From NCBI GenBank assembly GCA_964023205.1, contig OZ026839.1, positions 17,390,386 to 17,454,385 on the forward strand: 64,000 bases of DNA, given 5' to 3'. Under the pieces are notes generated by a model. That model was not told where the DNA came from. It searched no databases and saw nothing but the letters and a program-made list of their open reading frames with translations. Of this stretch, positions 46,201 to 55,904 are shown one piece after another. Numbering within the stretch: the first letter of the stretch is position 1; the number at the start of each line of letters is the position of its first letter. This stretch comes from Lutraria lutraria. Its lineage: Eukaryota; Mollusca; Bivalvia; Venerida; Mactridae. Position numbers and translations under genes: made by a program.

Positions 46201-49200
46201 GCAAATTTTGTCCGGACAATTTCTCAGCAACTACTCGCAGGATTTCAACAAAACTGCACAGAAGTAATAAGTAGTTAGCCTTGTTGTGCATGCTTAAATC
46301 ATTTTTCATTTGGATTGATTTTCACTGAGTTATAGCCCTTTGTTTTTTTCTACAGTATATACAATAGGCAAATTTTGTCCTGACTATTTCTCATTGACTA
46401 CTGCCAGGAATTCAGCAAAACTTCTCAGAAGTGATAAGTAGTTAGCCTAGTTGGGCATCCATTAAGCTTGTCTTGGTTGGTTAAATTTTCACTGAGTTAT
46501 GGCCCTTTGTTGTTTTTTATACAGTGTATATACAATATCTCAGTAACTACTCATAGGAATTCAATGGAACTTCACAGAAGTTATAAAAAGTAAGCCAAGT
46601 TGTGCATGCAATAACCAGGTTTTGTTTGGATTAATTTTCACTGAGTTATGGCCCTTTGTTTTATACAATTAGGCAAATTTTGCCCGTACCATTTCTCAGC
46701 AACTACATGCAGGAATTCAGTGAAACTTCTTAGAAGTGATAAGTAGTTTACATGTTGTTGTGCATGTCCACAATAAGTAAATTTTAATGAGTTATGGCCC
46801 TTTGTTATTTTTTATATAATGTATATTTAGAAACTGGTCAGGATATATCTAAGCAACAATTTGCAGGTATTAAAAAAATGAAAATGCATTATATTTCCCT
46901 CTGTAAAATGTAACAATAACTGTGTCAAGGCCGCAGCTGGGGGTATTCATCACCTTTAGTGATAGTTCTAGTTATTTATATTTTAGATAAGCTATGTTTA
47001 AACAAATGTTACCTCTGAAACTGTTACTGTATTTCATTTATTTCCGTTGGGCTCAATTTTCGTGGTTTTTACTAAAGTGGCTATTTCATGGGGACATAAA
47101 TTTGTGGATTTTGATTTTTGAAAAGAAATGCCTTATCTCTGCATTTAAATTCGTGGGGATTTGATTTCATGAATGAACCGACACACGAAATCCACAAAAT
47201 TAAATTCCCAACAAAAATTAATGATTCCACAGTATTAAGACCATTAGTCAGTCTGTCCAGGCATACTGACATACAGTGGGCTTATTATCGAGTCAGTCTT
47301 AATACCAAGACTCAACATATTCTTAGGTCATATATTACAATAATTATACCCCCAGATATGAAATATATGGGGGCTATATTGGAATCACGATTGACGGTCG
47401 GTCGGTCGGTCGGTCCGTGCGTCTGTAGACACAATTTGTCCGGAGAATTTCTCAGCAACTACTTACAGGATTTCAATAAAACTTTACAGAAGTGATCAGT
47501 AGTAAGCCTAGTTGTGCTAGCTTAAAGCATTTTTCGTTCGGATTAATTTTCACTGAGTTATAACCCTTTGTTGTTTTTAGCTCACATGTCACAAAGTGAC
47601 AAAGTGAGCTATTAGGATCACTCTCCGTCCGGCGTCGTGCGTCGTCAAACTTTTTGTTGTGACCACACTAGGGGCCACATTTTTGGCTCAATTTTAGCAA
47701 AACTGGGTCAGAACGTTAATATCAACAAAATCTCGGACAAGTTCGATATTGGGCCATTTGGGGTCAAAAACTAGGTCACCAGGGCCAAATAAGGGAAAAC
47801 CTTGTGAACACTAGAAATCACTGTTTTGAATTTATCTTCATGAAACTTTGTCAGAATGTTTATTTTAATAATATGTAGGTCAAGTTTGAAAATGGGTAAT
47901 TTCTGTAGTAAAATTAGGTCACTAGGGCAAATTGCTGGAAAACCTTGTGAACACTCTAGAAGTCACTGTTTTGATTGGATGATCATGAAACCTTGTCAGA
48001 ATGTTTGTCTTCATAATATCTTGGACGAGTTCGAACATGGGTCATCTTGGGTCAAAAACTAGGTCGCTAGGTCAAATCTTATGAAAAACCATGTTAACAC
48101 TGTAGATTTCACAGTTATTATTGGATCTTCACCAAACTTTGTCAAATCGTTTGTTTTAATGATATAACGGTCAAGTATAAATATGGGTCATCTGGGTTCA
48201 ATAACTAGGTCACCAGGTCAAATCTTAGGAAAACTTTGTTAACACTGTAGATGTCACAGTTTTAATTGGATCTTCACCAAACCTTGTCAAAATGTTTGCC
48301 TCAATGATATGTGGGTCAAGGATGAACATGGGTCAGCCGGGTTCAAAAACTGGGTCACAAGGTCAAATCTTAGGTAAAAATCTTGTAAAAGCTCTTAATA
48401 TCATGGTTTTGATTGGATCTTGTCAGATTGTTTGTCTTAATGATATTAAGGACAAGTTCAAATATGGGTCACCTAGGGTCAAAAACCAGGTCACAAGGTC
48501 AAATCTTAGGAAAACCTTATTAACACTGTAGATGTCAAATTTTGATCATATCTTCACCAAACCTAGTCAGACTGTTTGTCTTAATGATATGTAAGACAAA
48601 TTCGAACATAGGTCGTCTGGGGTCAAAAACTAGGTCACCGGTTCAAAACAATGTTTTAATGAGTGAACAGTGATTGTCATGTGAGCGATATAGGGCCATC
48701 TTGGCCCTCTTGTTTATATAATGTATATTTAGAAACTGGTCAGGATATATCTAAGCAACAATTTGCAGGTATTAAAAAAATGAAAATGCATTATATTTCC
48801 CTCTGTAAAATGTAACAATAACTGTGTCTAGGCCGCATCTGGGGGTATTCATCACCTTTAGTGATAGTTCTAGTTTAGCAATAACCTTGTAATTATGACT
48901 TATATTCATAATCAAGTACTTAGTTTGATCCATTAGCTGTGATATACTTTAAACAGATATAACAAATCAAAATTCATTATTATGCCCCTTTTGAACAATA
49001 GGGGACACATATTGCTTTGCACATGTTGTCAGTCTATCCATCTGTCGGACCCCGTCTGTAACCAAACCTTGTCTGACCTATAACTACAGAACAATGTGGC
49101 TTAAGGTCATCAGACTTGGCAGGGAGGTTGGTCATCACATTGAGAGGACTCCTATACATTTTGAGGTTAGAAGTCAAGGTCTAAGTCATTGACCTTCAAC

Positions 49201-50769
49201 ACAAAAAAACTTTGTCTGACCAATAATTTGAGAGCGATTAGCCTATGGTCCTCAGACTTGATGGAGAGATTTGCCAACTCTTGTAGATGACCCTTATTGA
49301 TTTTGAGGTCAGTAGTTGCAATGGCTTTTAACACAAAAACTAGTCATTGGCCTTTAAAACAATGGATAACAAATATATCAGTATGTTAATGGTATGTCAG
49401 TGAAAAAGAGGAGTTGGAAACAATTAAATTAGCAGTTATCAGTTTAGCTTTAAACTGGAATATACCAATAAATCGGATAATTAGATGAGCATTCAAATAA
49501 TTTATGGTAGATAGTCAGAATTAACATCAATTAAACAGATCTATACAAATTATTTAATCCAAATAACTTTGATTTTCAATCATCTCATTTTTGTGTCGCC
49601 TGATTAGGTGACATATAGGGATTACTTTGGCAGCAGAGGTTGTGTCCACTCTTGCTTGTCCGGAACATTACTTGGTCACCATAATGTCAAATGACTTCAA
49701 ATTTGGTGTGCATGCTTCTTGCAATGATCCAAAGTGCAGTGCATAAGAACCATAACTCCATCTTGTGAACTTTTTAATTATTCCCCTTTGATTGTTTAAT
49801 AATAGAGGATTTCTTGTCTGGAACATAACTTTGTCACCATAATGTCAAATGACTTCAAACTTGGTGTGCATGTATCTTGCAATGATCCAAAGTGCAGTGC
49901 AAAAGAACTGTAACTCTACCTTGTACAGTTTTTTAATTATTCCGCTTTGATAGATTTAATTAGAGCATTTCTTTCAGACAGTGTAAACAGGCACAAAAGT
50001 ATTCTACATTAAAACAAGGTTAAGTGCACTTTGCAATATTTTTGCTCGTATGTCACGTAAACTATCCAGCGTCAGACAACACATCCAACTCGTGGACAAA
50101 TGTTAACAATTTGTAACTTTAGATGACCCTTATTGATTTTGAGGTCAGTATGTCAAAAGTCAAAGTTACAATGACCTTCAGTACACAAACCTTGTATGAC
50201 AAATAACTAGAGAAAGATTTGGCCTAAGGTCCTCAGGTTTTGATTGGGAGGTTGGTCATCACATGTAGATTACCCCTATTGAGTTTAAGTTCAATTGGTC
50301 AAAGGTCAAGCTCTTACTATCCAGTTGGGCCTTAAAGGGGCATCTTGTTACACAAATACTTGTTTCCTTACTTTGTTATAAAAATGTCTTTTTTGTTTAA
50401 CCCTCATAGTCACCTAATTTATAAGATACAATGTTCCTACTTGTGATTTCAGGTGGTCTAACTGCCGTACAGCTAGAAGGTAGAATTGAAAAATGGGTTC
50501 ATCAAGTGACTGGTTCTGAGGTAGAAATCGAGTCAACAGAGGCTTTAAATTTACTTAAAAGATTTGGTTTATTGAATGAAATTGACAACAAGTTACATGT
50601 ATTACCTCTCAAAGCAGCTTTACGTAATCTTCCACAAACTCCACAATCGCTCGTTGCTAGGGAGGCTGAGTCAGATATTCTGGAAGGTTATGATAGAGAC
50701 GCATTTATTGAAACTGAAGAGCAGTATACAAAGGAAGAAAAAGTACAAAGAAGAGTTGGATGGTTTTGA
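28279..50769 (+). CDS. TMEM143: TMEM143-like DUF3754 mitochondrial membrane protein (7 exons)
   Basis: Coding exons are 28279-28344 (proposed), 38353-38495, 39384-39533, 40887-41046, 43155-43349, 44975-45596 and 50453-50769, giving 1653 bp and 550 aa. From the second exon on, all junctions are GT-AG and in frame. The N-terminal ~90 residues are basic and suit a mitochondrial presequence. Then come a conserved NYRERFIPITRRSIVRHVM block (119-137), an acidic LPEEVVNAALEEHQ region, and a large exon (239-446) with the DUF3754 core. The core has two membrane segments at about 328-350 (IIATSVGIAAVGVLAKVV) and 354-372 (VDWTLLLSGVTGLAAVQSW), followed by NKRNKYLADLSRLLYFKNVANNRGLL. Human TMEM143 is 459 aa from memory. 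Its function is poorly known, although the human protein is mitochondrial. The first exon is weaker: its donor is AAG|GTGCTT, and exon 38353 has its own in-frame ATG that could be the true start after a non-coding exon. Confidence 0.8.
28795..29208. mobile_element. CAGGGCCCT-ended inverted-repeat element
   Basis: The left end CAGGGCCCTAGCTGCACTTT and AGGGGAAGGGGCC pairs with the right end GGCCCCTTCCCTAAAGTGCA and GTGAGGGCCCTG. A second CAGGGCCCTCA at 28879 is also inverted to the right end. It and the right end are directly flanked by CTAGA, so the boundaries are ambiguous. CAGGG termini recall hAT MITEs. Located in TMEM143 intron 1. Confidence 0.7.
29672..30180. mobile_element. TTAA-ended MITE, 509 bp
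   Basis: The ends TTAAAGGGGCAAC and GTTACCCCTTTAA are inverted with one mismatch. Both outermost tetranucleotides are TTAA, the target of piggyBac-type transposases. A small palindrome CTCGCTGGTATACCAGCGAG follows the left end. Confidence 0.75.
30511..30735. repeat. Tandem ~90-bp duplication with poly-C expansion
   Basis: CAAAATCAATTTTAATACAG, CTGC, GAAAAATTGAAATACCCCC, and AATGTAAGGGGTGAAATACC occur twice in direct order. The second copy has its C run expanded to about 19 at 30642-30660. A third partial ATACCCC follows. Confidence 0.8.
30968..31319. mobile_element. TTAA-ended MITE, 352 bp, perfect 23-bp inverted repeats
   Basis: 30968-30990 begins TTAAAGGGGCATACCC, and 31297-31319 is its exact 23-bp reverse complement. 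The ends share TTAAAGGGGCA with the 509-bp element upstream, so the two are related. Perfect arms indicate recent insertion. No coding capacity. Confidence 0.88.
31766..32649. mobile_element. Pogo/Tc1-mariner-like non-autonomous element, 884 bp
   Basis: The ends CAGTTGAAACGCAATAGTCC and CGAACTATCGCAATTCAACT G are inverted, and each is flanked by TA (31764-31765, 32650-32651), the Tc1/mariner/pogo target. Short repeats of the ATGCGATAGTTCGAAA type recur inside both ends, as in Tigger-like termini. No transposase frame remains. Confidence 0.8.
32950..33125 (+). repeat. GGGTTAGGGTTAG-containing repeat, copy 1
   Basis: AAGGGTGGTTGTGGGGTTAG, telomere-like GGGTTAGGGTTAG, GGACTTGTGGGGATAATTTC and GACTTGTGGGGTG recur in order at 38705-38880. 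It leads directly into a family H element. Confidence 0.7.
33640..34932. repeat. Tandem array, ~33-36-bp unit (TTCATATTTCTGAGTTTATA)
   Basis: About 37 units of TTCATATTTCTGAGTTTATA plus CTTACTTCTGTAAG-like spacer. A 370-bp higher-order segment starting GTCCATACTTCTGAATTTAT is repeated at 34311 and 34681. Variants TCCATACTTCTGAG and TTATGAGC alternate in blocks. Confidence 0.9.
35100..35640. repeat. Tandem array, ~65-bp unit (GGCCTAGAATCATAATGCAA)
   Basis: Eight or so units of GGCCTAGAATCATAATGCAA, TACTGTTATCATTAGGGGG, AAAAGTGGCC. Several units have expanded G runs (up to ~19 near 35467), so assembly length here is uncertain. Confidence 0.9.
36622..37299 (+). mobile_element. Family F HINE-like element
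   Basis: It begins GGGGGCATATTATTTTTGGC and ends AAAAAGGGCAACATCTTGTT T. Two or three core units contain ATTATGGCCCTTTGTTTATT, ACCAAAATTTAACCTTGCCT and CAGGACCTGTGCATTTTCA. The tail CTTGTTT matches families A, C, D and H. Confidence 0.6.
37447..38140 (+). mobile_element. Family C HINE element, copy C2
   Basis: Starts TTAGCTCACCTGATTCACCA (hairpin CACCTGAttcaCCAGGTG), then GTCCGGCGTCCGG. Its ~150-bp core units contain TTATGGGCCCTTGA and TAGCTTGTTTACACTC. It ends CTCAGGTGAGTGATAAAGGG, CCATCGTGGCCCTCTTGTTT. Hairpin and tail are intact. Located in TMEM143 intron 1, 0.2 kb before exon 2. Confidence 0.8.
38640..39118 (+). mobile_element. Family B-related element carrying the GTGGGGTTAGGG repeat
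   Basis: It starts with CGGTCGGTTGG repeats, as family B does after its 5' end. It contains a copy of the 32950-33125 repeat and ends GGGGGTATTACTCACATCTG, TGATAAAGCTCTAGTTC. That parallels the B terminus (GGGGGTATTCATCAC, GTGATAGTTCTAGTT). Confidence 0.6.
39641..40240 (+). mobile_element. Family E element, 5' part, plus duplicated flank
   Basis: TATGCCCCCTTTTGAAGAAA, TATTGCTTTGCCCATG and CTTCAGATTTGGTAGGGAGG match 48981 onward. The sequence on both sides of the element (TACATTATATAAATGTTAAT, TCTTTTAGCTCTGCAAGC) recurs near 41217 and 41416. Confidence 0.55.
41200..41470 (+). repeat. Second copy of the 39610/40130 flanking sequence
   Basis: CATTATCTAAATGTTAATTC and TTTGGGTTATATTATGGCAG, GTCTTTTAGCTCTGCAAACA correspond to 39620-39640 and 40130-40200. 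Family B copy B2 lies directly after it. Confidence 0.55.
41476..42560 (+). mobile_element. Family B HINE element, copy B2
   Basis: Starts TATACCCCCAGATATGAAAT, TCGGTCGGTCA. Its ~165-bp core units contain CTTCACAGAAGTGATCAGTA and AACAAAGGGCCATAACTC. It ends GCATCTGGGGGTATTCATCA, CCTTTAGTGATAGTTCTAGTT. Core units 3 onward read in mixed orientation relative to the first. Located in TMEM143 intron 4. Confidence 0.8.
43404..44720 (+). mobile_element. Family D HINE-like element, eight core units
   Basis: The 5' end AACCAGGTTTTCAC, GTGAAACTTGGTT is a hairpin, and the same motif is inverted near the other end (GAAAACTTGGTT). A GC-rich stretch (GGCGGGCGGGCGGG) precedes eight ~138-bp units (GTCCGGTCAATAACTTAAGT, GGTCAAGGTCACTGTTACTA). 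It ends CACTGCAGTGTTTCTTGTTT. The element begins 54 bp after TMEM143 exon 5. Confidence 0.75.
45617..46973 (+). mobile_element. Family B HINE element, copy B3
   Basis: Full ends (ATACCCCCAGATATG to GTGATAGTTCTAGTT) and about seven ~165-bp units with TTGTCCGGACAATTTCTCAG. It begins only 20 bp after the donor of TMEM143 exon 6, so it sits almost on the splice site. Confidence 0.82.
47345..48875 (+). mobile_element. Family B HINE element, copy B4, split by family A copy A5
   Basis: The 5' part at 47345-47577 (ATACCCCCAGATATG, TTGTCCGGAGAATTTC) stops in a T-run. The 3' part resumes at ~48714 (ATATAATGTATATTTAGAAA, CTGGTCAGGATATATC) and ends GTGATAGTTCTAGTT at 48875. The undisturbed junction is seen in B3 near 46806. 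Confidence 0.85.
47578..48714 (+). mobile_element. Family A HINE element, copy A5 (nested)
   Basis: Opposite orientation to A1-A4. It starts TAGCTCACATGTCACAAAGT, GGCGTCGTGCGTCG, runs through ~145-bp units, and ends CATGTGAGCGATATAGGGCC, ATCTTGGCCCTCTTGTTT. It lies inside family B copy B4 within TMEM143 intron 6. Confidence 0.85.
48981..50350 (+). mobile_element. Family E HINE-like element with an inserted 0.5-kb repeat
   Basis: It starts TATGCCCCTTTTGAACAATA GGGG and ends CCTTAAAGGGGCATCTTGTT. Core units carry CAGACTTGGCAGGGAGGTTG, GGTCATCACATGTAGAT and CCCTTATTGATTTTGAGGTC. Between ~49590 and ~50110 is a different repeat (GTCGCCTGATTAGGTGACAT, then two ~150-bp units with CACCATAATGTCAAATGACT). 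Confidence 0.6.
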
Positions 50770-50959
50770 ATCATTAATAGGATTAGGCATGATAAATTTA
50801 TTTAAAAAGTGAATGTTTAATGTAGTTGTAACATAAAGCTGTACTGAAAGAATGATAATTTAGTGTCAGTACAAAATATTTGAAAATTTTCTAATTTGTC
50901 TTTGATTTTGACTTAATTGTTATCATGTCATATTTAAAGTCAGTGTGTTAGAATGATAT

Positions 50960-50965
50960 AATAAA
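50960..50965 (+). terminator. Candidate poly(A) signal of TMEM143
   Basis: AATAAA lies 191 bp after the TMEM143 stop codon. A second copy at 51007-51012 is an alternative. Which one is used cannot be read from sequence alone. Confidence 0.45.
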
Positions 50966-51789
50966 GATGAACATAAATCTGTTTCCTACTGTCTCTTGAT
51001 TTAATCAATAAATTAATTGACAAATTTCATTTCGGCCTGTCCATATTAACTGATGCATGATATGAATGCAATGTTGAATTGTCAACCATGTAGCTCTGCT
51101 CTATAGTACATGTACTTGTGTAAATTGTGCTGGATATCACAGGAAATGTTCAAATTAAAACCAACAATACATATGCACTTTTATGCAGTCCAGAATTCAT
51201 TTCAGAGTCTTAAATCTATATTATTGAATTTGACATAAAATTATATGCATTATTTATAATTCTCATCTTGATACATGTACCTTTTGTATGTATGTGGATT
51301 TTTGTGCTTCTTGAATTCTCAAGTATTAGTTCTTACTGTTGGACGTCATTGACATGATTTACCATTAATGTTTGTATTTATAAACATTGAACCTGTGTGA
51401 TGTAGGAGTTTTTGTCTAATGATTATAGATATATTCTATTTTATGAGACTGTTTTGTATCCTTAGTGAGCCTGTGTGAAATGTTGTGGTTGCATTTGTAT
51501 GTATTAAATTTATAAGCAAGAATGCATTGAAATTAGAAATGTTATGATGGACTTTGGACTAGTTTTTACCTTGGCTGTTTTCGTAGAAAATGTCCAGCTG
51601 TTGTGATCGCTGTGTCATCTGCTTCTGTACATTTAGCTCGTAACTCAGAAACTGTAAGAGGTAGCAACATGAAACTTCATAGGTGGATAGATCTCACTGA
51701 GGCGGTGAACAGACTTATGTTAGCACCACTTGCGTCACACTTGTTATTATCCGCCTATTATAAACTTTCACAGACTTGTTGTTATTAAG

Positions 51790-51932
51790 AACCCCCGCAC
51801 ATATATTCCAGGTTTTGTGATTCGATCATTTTTTACGGAATTATGGCCCTTTGTTTATTTTGTGCATTTTCAAGTTAAAGGGCACCCAGAGGGGCATTGT
51901 GTTTTTGAAACACATCTTGTTTCCCTCTAAAA
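51790..51932 (+). mobile_element. Family F fragment
   Basis: GAATTATGGCCCTTTGTTTA, TTTTGTGCATTTTCAA, then GAGGGGCATTGTGTTTTTGA and AACACATCTTGTTTCC. It has a core unit and the CTTGTTT tail of family F only. Confidence 0.5.
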
Positions 51933-52359
51933 AATTGGCAAATTCTGACTACCCTTTCAACAAAAAGTCACCCGTGGTGGGGAATACACTGTGACAGCTT
52001 CTTGTTCCTTTTGACTTTAACACTTTGATTAGTCTGATCATTGCAACTATTATTTATTTTGTTGATAGTAACAAAAATTGTATTGCTTTTTGGGTGTGCC
52101 TACATAAGTCCATTTCTGATTTATCTATTCATTAATTGTATATTGGTGATGTTAATTTCTTTATATCTGTAAAAAAATATTGCAAGGTACCAAGATGCCT
52201 CATCTACAAGGGATGTAATGTATTCATGTATAGTTTGATATCAATAATTGATGTATATGTAATGTATCTTGTGGCTTATAGATTTCATTCTGGATCCTGA
52301 GTGCGGATATTTATTGTTAAGTGAAACATTGTTAACTCTGAAATAATAAAATACAAAAG

Positions 52360-53540
52360 ATAACTGTATTATTTTTTATTTGACTCATCATTCTGTTTTA
52401 AACTATGGAAGTTAAATGAAGAAAGTGCTTTTAATGTTTACAATTAGTTATAAGTACCTCTGTATCATAGACATTTCATGCTCAAGTTTACTTCTACTAG
52501 TCTATCATTAGTCCTATAATCTGCTCCCTTTATATGGTTCACATTTCTTCACTACTCTACCATTCCCCTGATGGTTTCAACAGTATTTCAGTTCCCAATG
52601 TTCAGGTTATTATATATCCTTCACTACAAAGTAATATTCCTACTTCACATGTTTCATCAACAGTTAAGAACAGAACAGAATTTTATTAAGTAACGTATGC
52701 ACAAAGTATCTAGTTACAAACATGAAAATAACAATGACAAACACGTGAGAAATAAATACAAAGGACTTAATTAAGAGAAAAAAAGAGGAAAAGAAAAGGA
52801 TATTACATAGATCGGTAAAGATAAACATTATTCAGGATGGGTTTACATGATCTCCAAGTAATAAAACAGAAAATAATGTACTGTTCCATAACAAGTCCAT
52901 TCAACTCTCTGTATTAAGCTACAATAGTTGATACTCTACTATTAAAAAACAATGGTATTAAGTATAGATCAAATAGCAATGTGAACATGGAAAATTGGAT
53001 TATTCCCCTCGCTATCTCTTTAGAAACTCCTAATGCTGGAAGGATATTTTCTCTTCTCTAAGATAAGTCAAATTATCAACATAACACTTTGCCAAACTGG
53101 TCGCTGTAAACGGGACTGACTATTTGGATAAGAGGCCATTGTTCACAGATGACTGTTAGTTGATTCATGTGTATGCCTTGCATGGTTGTTGGTGTAGCAA
53201 CTGCTAGATTATACATATGTATAGTAGATCTACCCTGTCTTAGGACGAAATGATCAGACATTATTGGTCTGCTTCATAAATCTTTGTGAAACATTCCACC
53301 ACAGGTACTGTAGTACCAACAAACATAAACAAGTGTGTGTTGCAGTTGAAGCACTAACTGTTAGGCTACATATTGATTCTCTCATTATGAGTATATCTAT
53401 TCATTTCATTAAGTGTGTAAAACATTTTTCATTCTAATAGTATATGAGTTTAAAGACATTGCTGATTGGTAACATGTAGGTATCATGTATGATGACCTGC
53501 ATACATGAATTTCAGTCATAAGCTGCTGTTCAGATTTTCA
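52360..53540. other. Intergenic, no gene recognised
   Basis: AT-rich unique-looking sequence downstream of TMEM143. I see no supported open frame and no repeat. Confidence 0.4.
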
Positions 53541-53543
53541 TTT

Positions 53544-54475
53544 AAAGGGGGTCAGTTACTTCCTTTCTCAAATTATGCATGTGAAGAAAAGAATTGACGG
53601 AAAAGTTGATTTGGACAATATCTAGCACATGCTGAAGTATTTCGGCAAAGATTGCTATTAATTATGGAAGGAAACCTTTATTACTCGTTGTTGTATTGAA
53701 ACCGAAATGATATCCTCGGTCTATTTTTAGAAATGTGTACTTGTATTTCTAATTATGTAGACAACGAAACATGTCAGACAGGCCGTGCACAGTACGAAAA
53801 ACGTGTTTTAATTAATCTTTTTATCAATACGAGGTTTTAGTTAAGGTGGGTCACGGGTTTCCTCCCGAAAAATTGCCACCACTACAGAGTTCGATCAAAA
53901 CCTTTTAAGATTTAATGACGGCAAAATGAAGCTATATTAACTTTTTCGGATTTGTAAATGATTCAGCGTTGTGCATAGTAAATAGCTTAATACACAAAAT
54001 TATCGGAGCAGTACAAGAAATAACGCGAAAATAAAAACAAAACATATACATGTACAACGTATCGCTCCACTAGGTGGCCGTTTTTTTGTGCGGTTTCAAT
54101 GGAAATATCATTTGAATACATCATTTTTGCTTTAACCAATACTTTGAAGGATGGTCGTGCTAAAAGATTTTCTTGTGCGTTGACTTCTAGAAACTGAACA
54201 CTTTTTGGAAGGAAACCCGCGACCCACCTTAATTAAGTATTAAAATATATTTGCCTTATTTACGTTTATTCAACACCACCATAATATGTAGTTTTCGTGC
54301 ATTTACCTAGTTTTTAAAGCGAGGTTTAATTTTTGGCAGGGGTCTTAAAATAGTTCTATCTAGGGTGCGCACCTTAGTTAGGAAATACCTATTCAATAAT
54401 GAAAAAAAAGTGTTTTAAAATGGGTATTCAAATTCAAAATAACGTATACAATCACTTTTTTAAAAGTTCTTTCTA
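53544..54475 (-). repeat. Dispersed repeat family I, copy 2
   Basis: Reverse complement of 13180-14145 over its full length: AAAGGGGGTCAGTTACTTCC, GACAACGAAACATGTCAGAC, AAGGTGGGTCACGGGTTTCC, CGCTCCACTAGGTGGCCGTT and GGGTCTTAAAATAGTTCTAT appear in inverse order. The inner inverted repeats are also conserved. Confidence 0.8.
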
Positions 54476-54574
54476 CTCAAATATTCCAACGTAAAACCTT
54501 AAATCACTGAAAATTGAAATCGTTTTTTTTTTGTTTCAAGATATTGATGCCAGTAAATTAATTAAATCATTTTA

Positions 54575-55035
54575 GTTTTGGCTCACAAGAGCAAATTGTA
54601 CTCGAGATGAGCTGTTGTGATCACCTTACTTGTGCATCAGGATGTGGCGTCAATATTCACGACATCGATCTCCTCCAACATCACATTGCCTATTGCAACC
54701 TAACTTTGCTGGAATGATTCTTGGGTGGTCCCCATTCAAAATTGTTCAAAAATATACATTTTATTAAAAACTTGTTGCCGTGGCAACCAATAAGAACATC
54801 TTTTAAAATCTTCATGTCCAAAACCACGTTGCCTAGAGCTAAGATATTTAGTGTGTAGCACTGTCTAGTTGACCTCTACCAAGCATGTTCAAATTATGGC
54901 CCTGGAGTATAAATTTGGCTCCGTCCCAGGGTTTACTTGATTATATAAAGACATATACAGGAAGTTTTTTAAAAATCTTCATGTCAGAAACTACAATGCC
55001 TAGAGCATAGATATTTGGTGTGTACTATTGTCTAT
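54575..55035 (+). mobile_element. Family H fragment
   Basis: GGCTCACAAGAGCAAATTGT, GATGAGCTGTTGTGATCACC, TAGTTGACCTCTACCAAGC and CAGAAACTACAATGCCTAGA parallel 8085-8667 in the opposite orientation. The far end dissolves into a TATATA run. Confidence 0.6.
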
Positions 55036-55159
55036 ATATATACATGTATATATATAAAATGTTAAAAAATATATCCGAGTCAAGCAAATTAATAATGAAA
55101 AATAACTAACATTCCATAGGTATTATTATATATTTCAATTGCCGACCGATTTATACATG

Positions 55160-55895
55160 TATATTATATAATGAAAAGCATACAAAACTATGAAATGCAC
55201 TTGAAACTATGAAAACACTTAAACTAAAAGTACACATAAAACTATGCAATACACTTAAAACTATATAGTGAATATACATAAAACTATATAATGAAAAGCA
55301 CATAAAACAATATAATGAAAGCACATAAAACGATATAATGAAAAGCACATAAAACGATATAATGAAAGAACATAAAACAATATAATGAAAGCACATAAAA
55401 CGATATAATGAAAGTACATAAAACTATATAATGAAAAGCACATAAAACAATATAATGAAAGCACATAAAACGATATAATGAAAGTACATAAAACGATATA
55501 ATGAAAGCACATAAAACATATAATGAAAAGCACATAAAACAATATAATGAAAAACACATAAAACGATATAATGAAAGAACATAAAACGATATAATGAAAA
55601 ACACATAAAACGATATAATGAAAAACACATAAAACGATATAATGAAAAACACATAAAACTATCTAATGAAAGCACATAAAACGATATAATGAAAAACACA
55701 TAAAACGATATAATGAAAAACACATAAAACTATCTAATGAAAGCACATAAAACGATATAATGAAAAACACATAAAACGATATAATGAAAGAACATAAAAC
55801 AATATAATGAAAGCACATAAAACGATATAATGAAAGTACATAAAACAATATAATGAAAGCACATAAAACGATATAATGAAAGAACATAAAACATA
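55160..55895. repeat. Tandem array, 23-24-bp unit (CATAAAACGATATAATGAAA)
   Basis: About 30 units of CATAAAACGATATAATGAAA plus GCA, GTA, GAA or AACA. The mixed 23/24-bp length explains the many spurious Tyr/Phe-rich frames on the minus strand. It borders the next array at ~55905. Confidence 0.92.
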
Positions 55896-55904
55896 AAAAT
55901 TATA

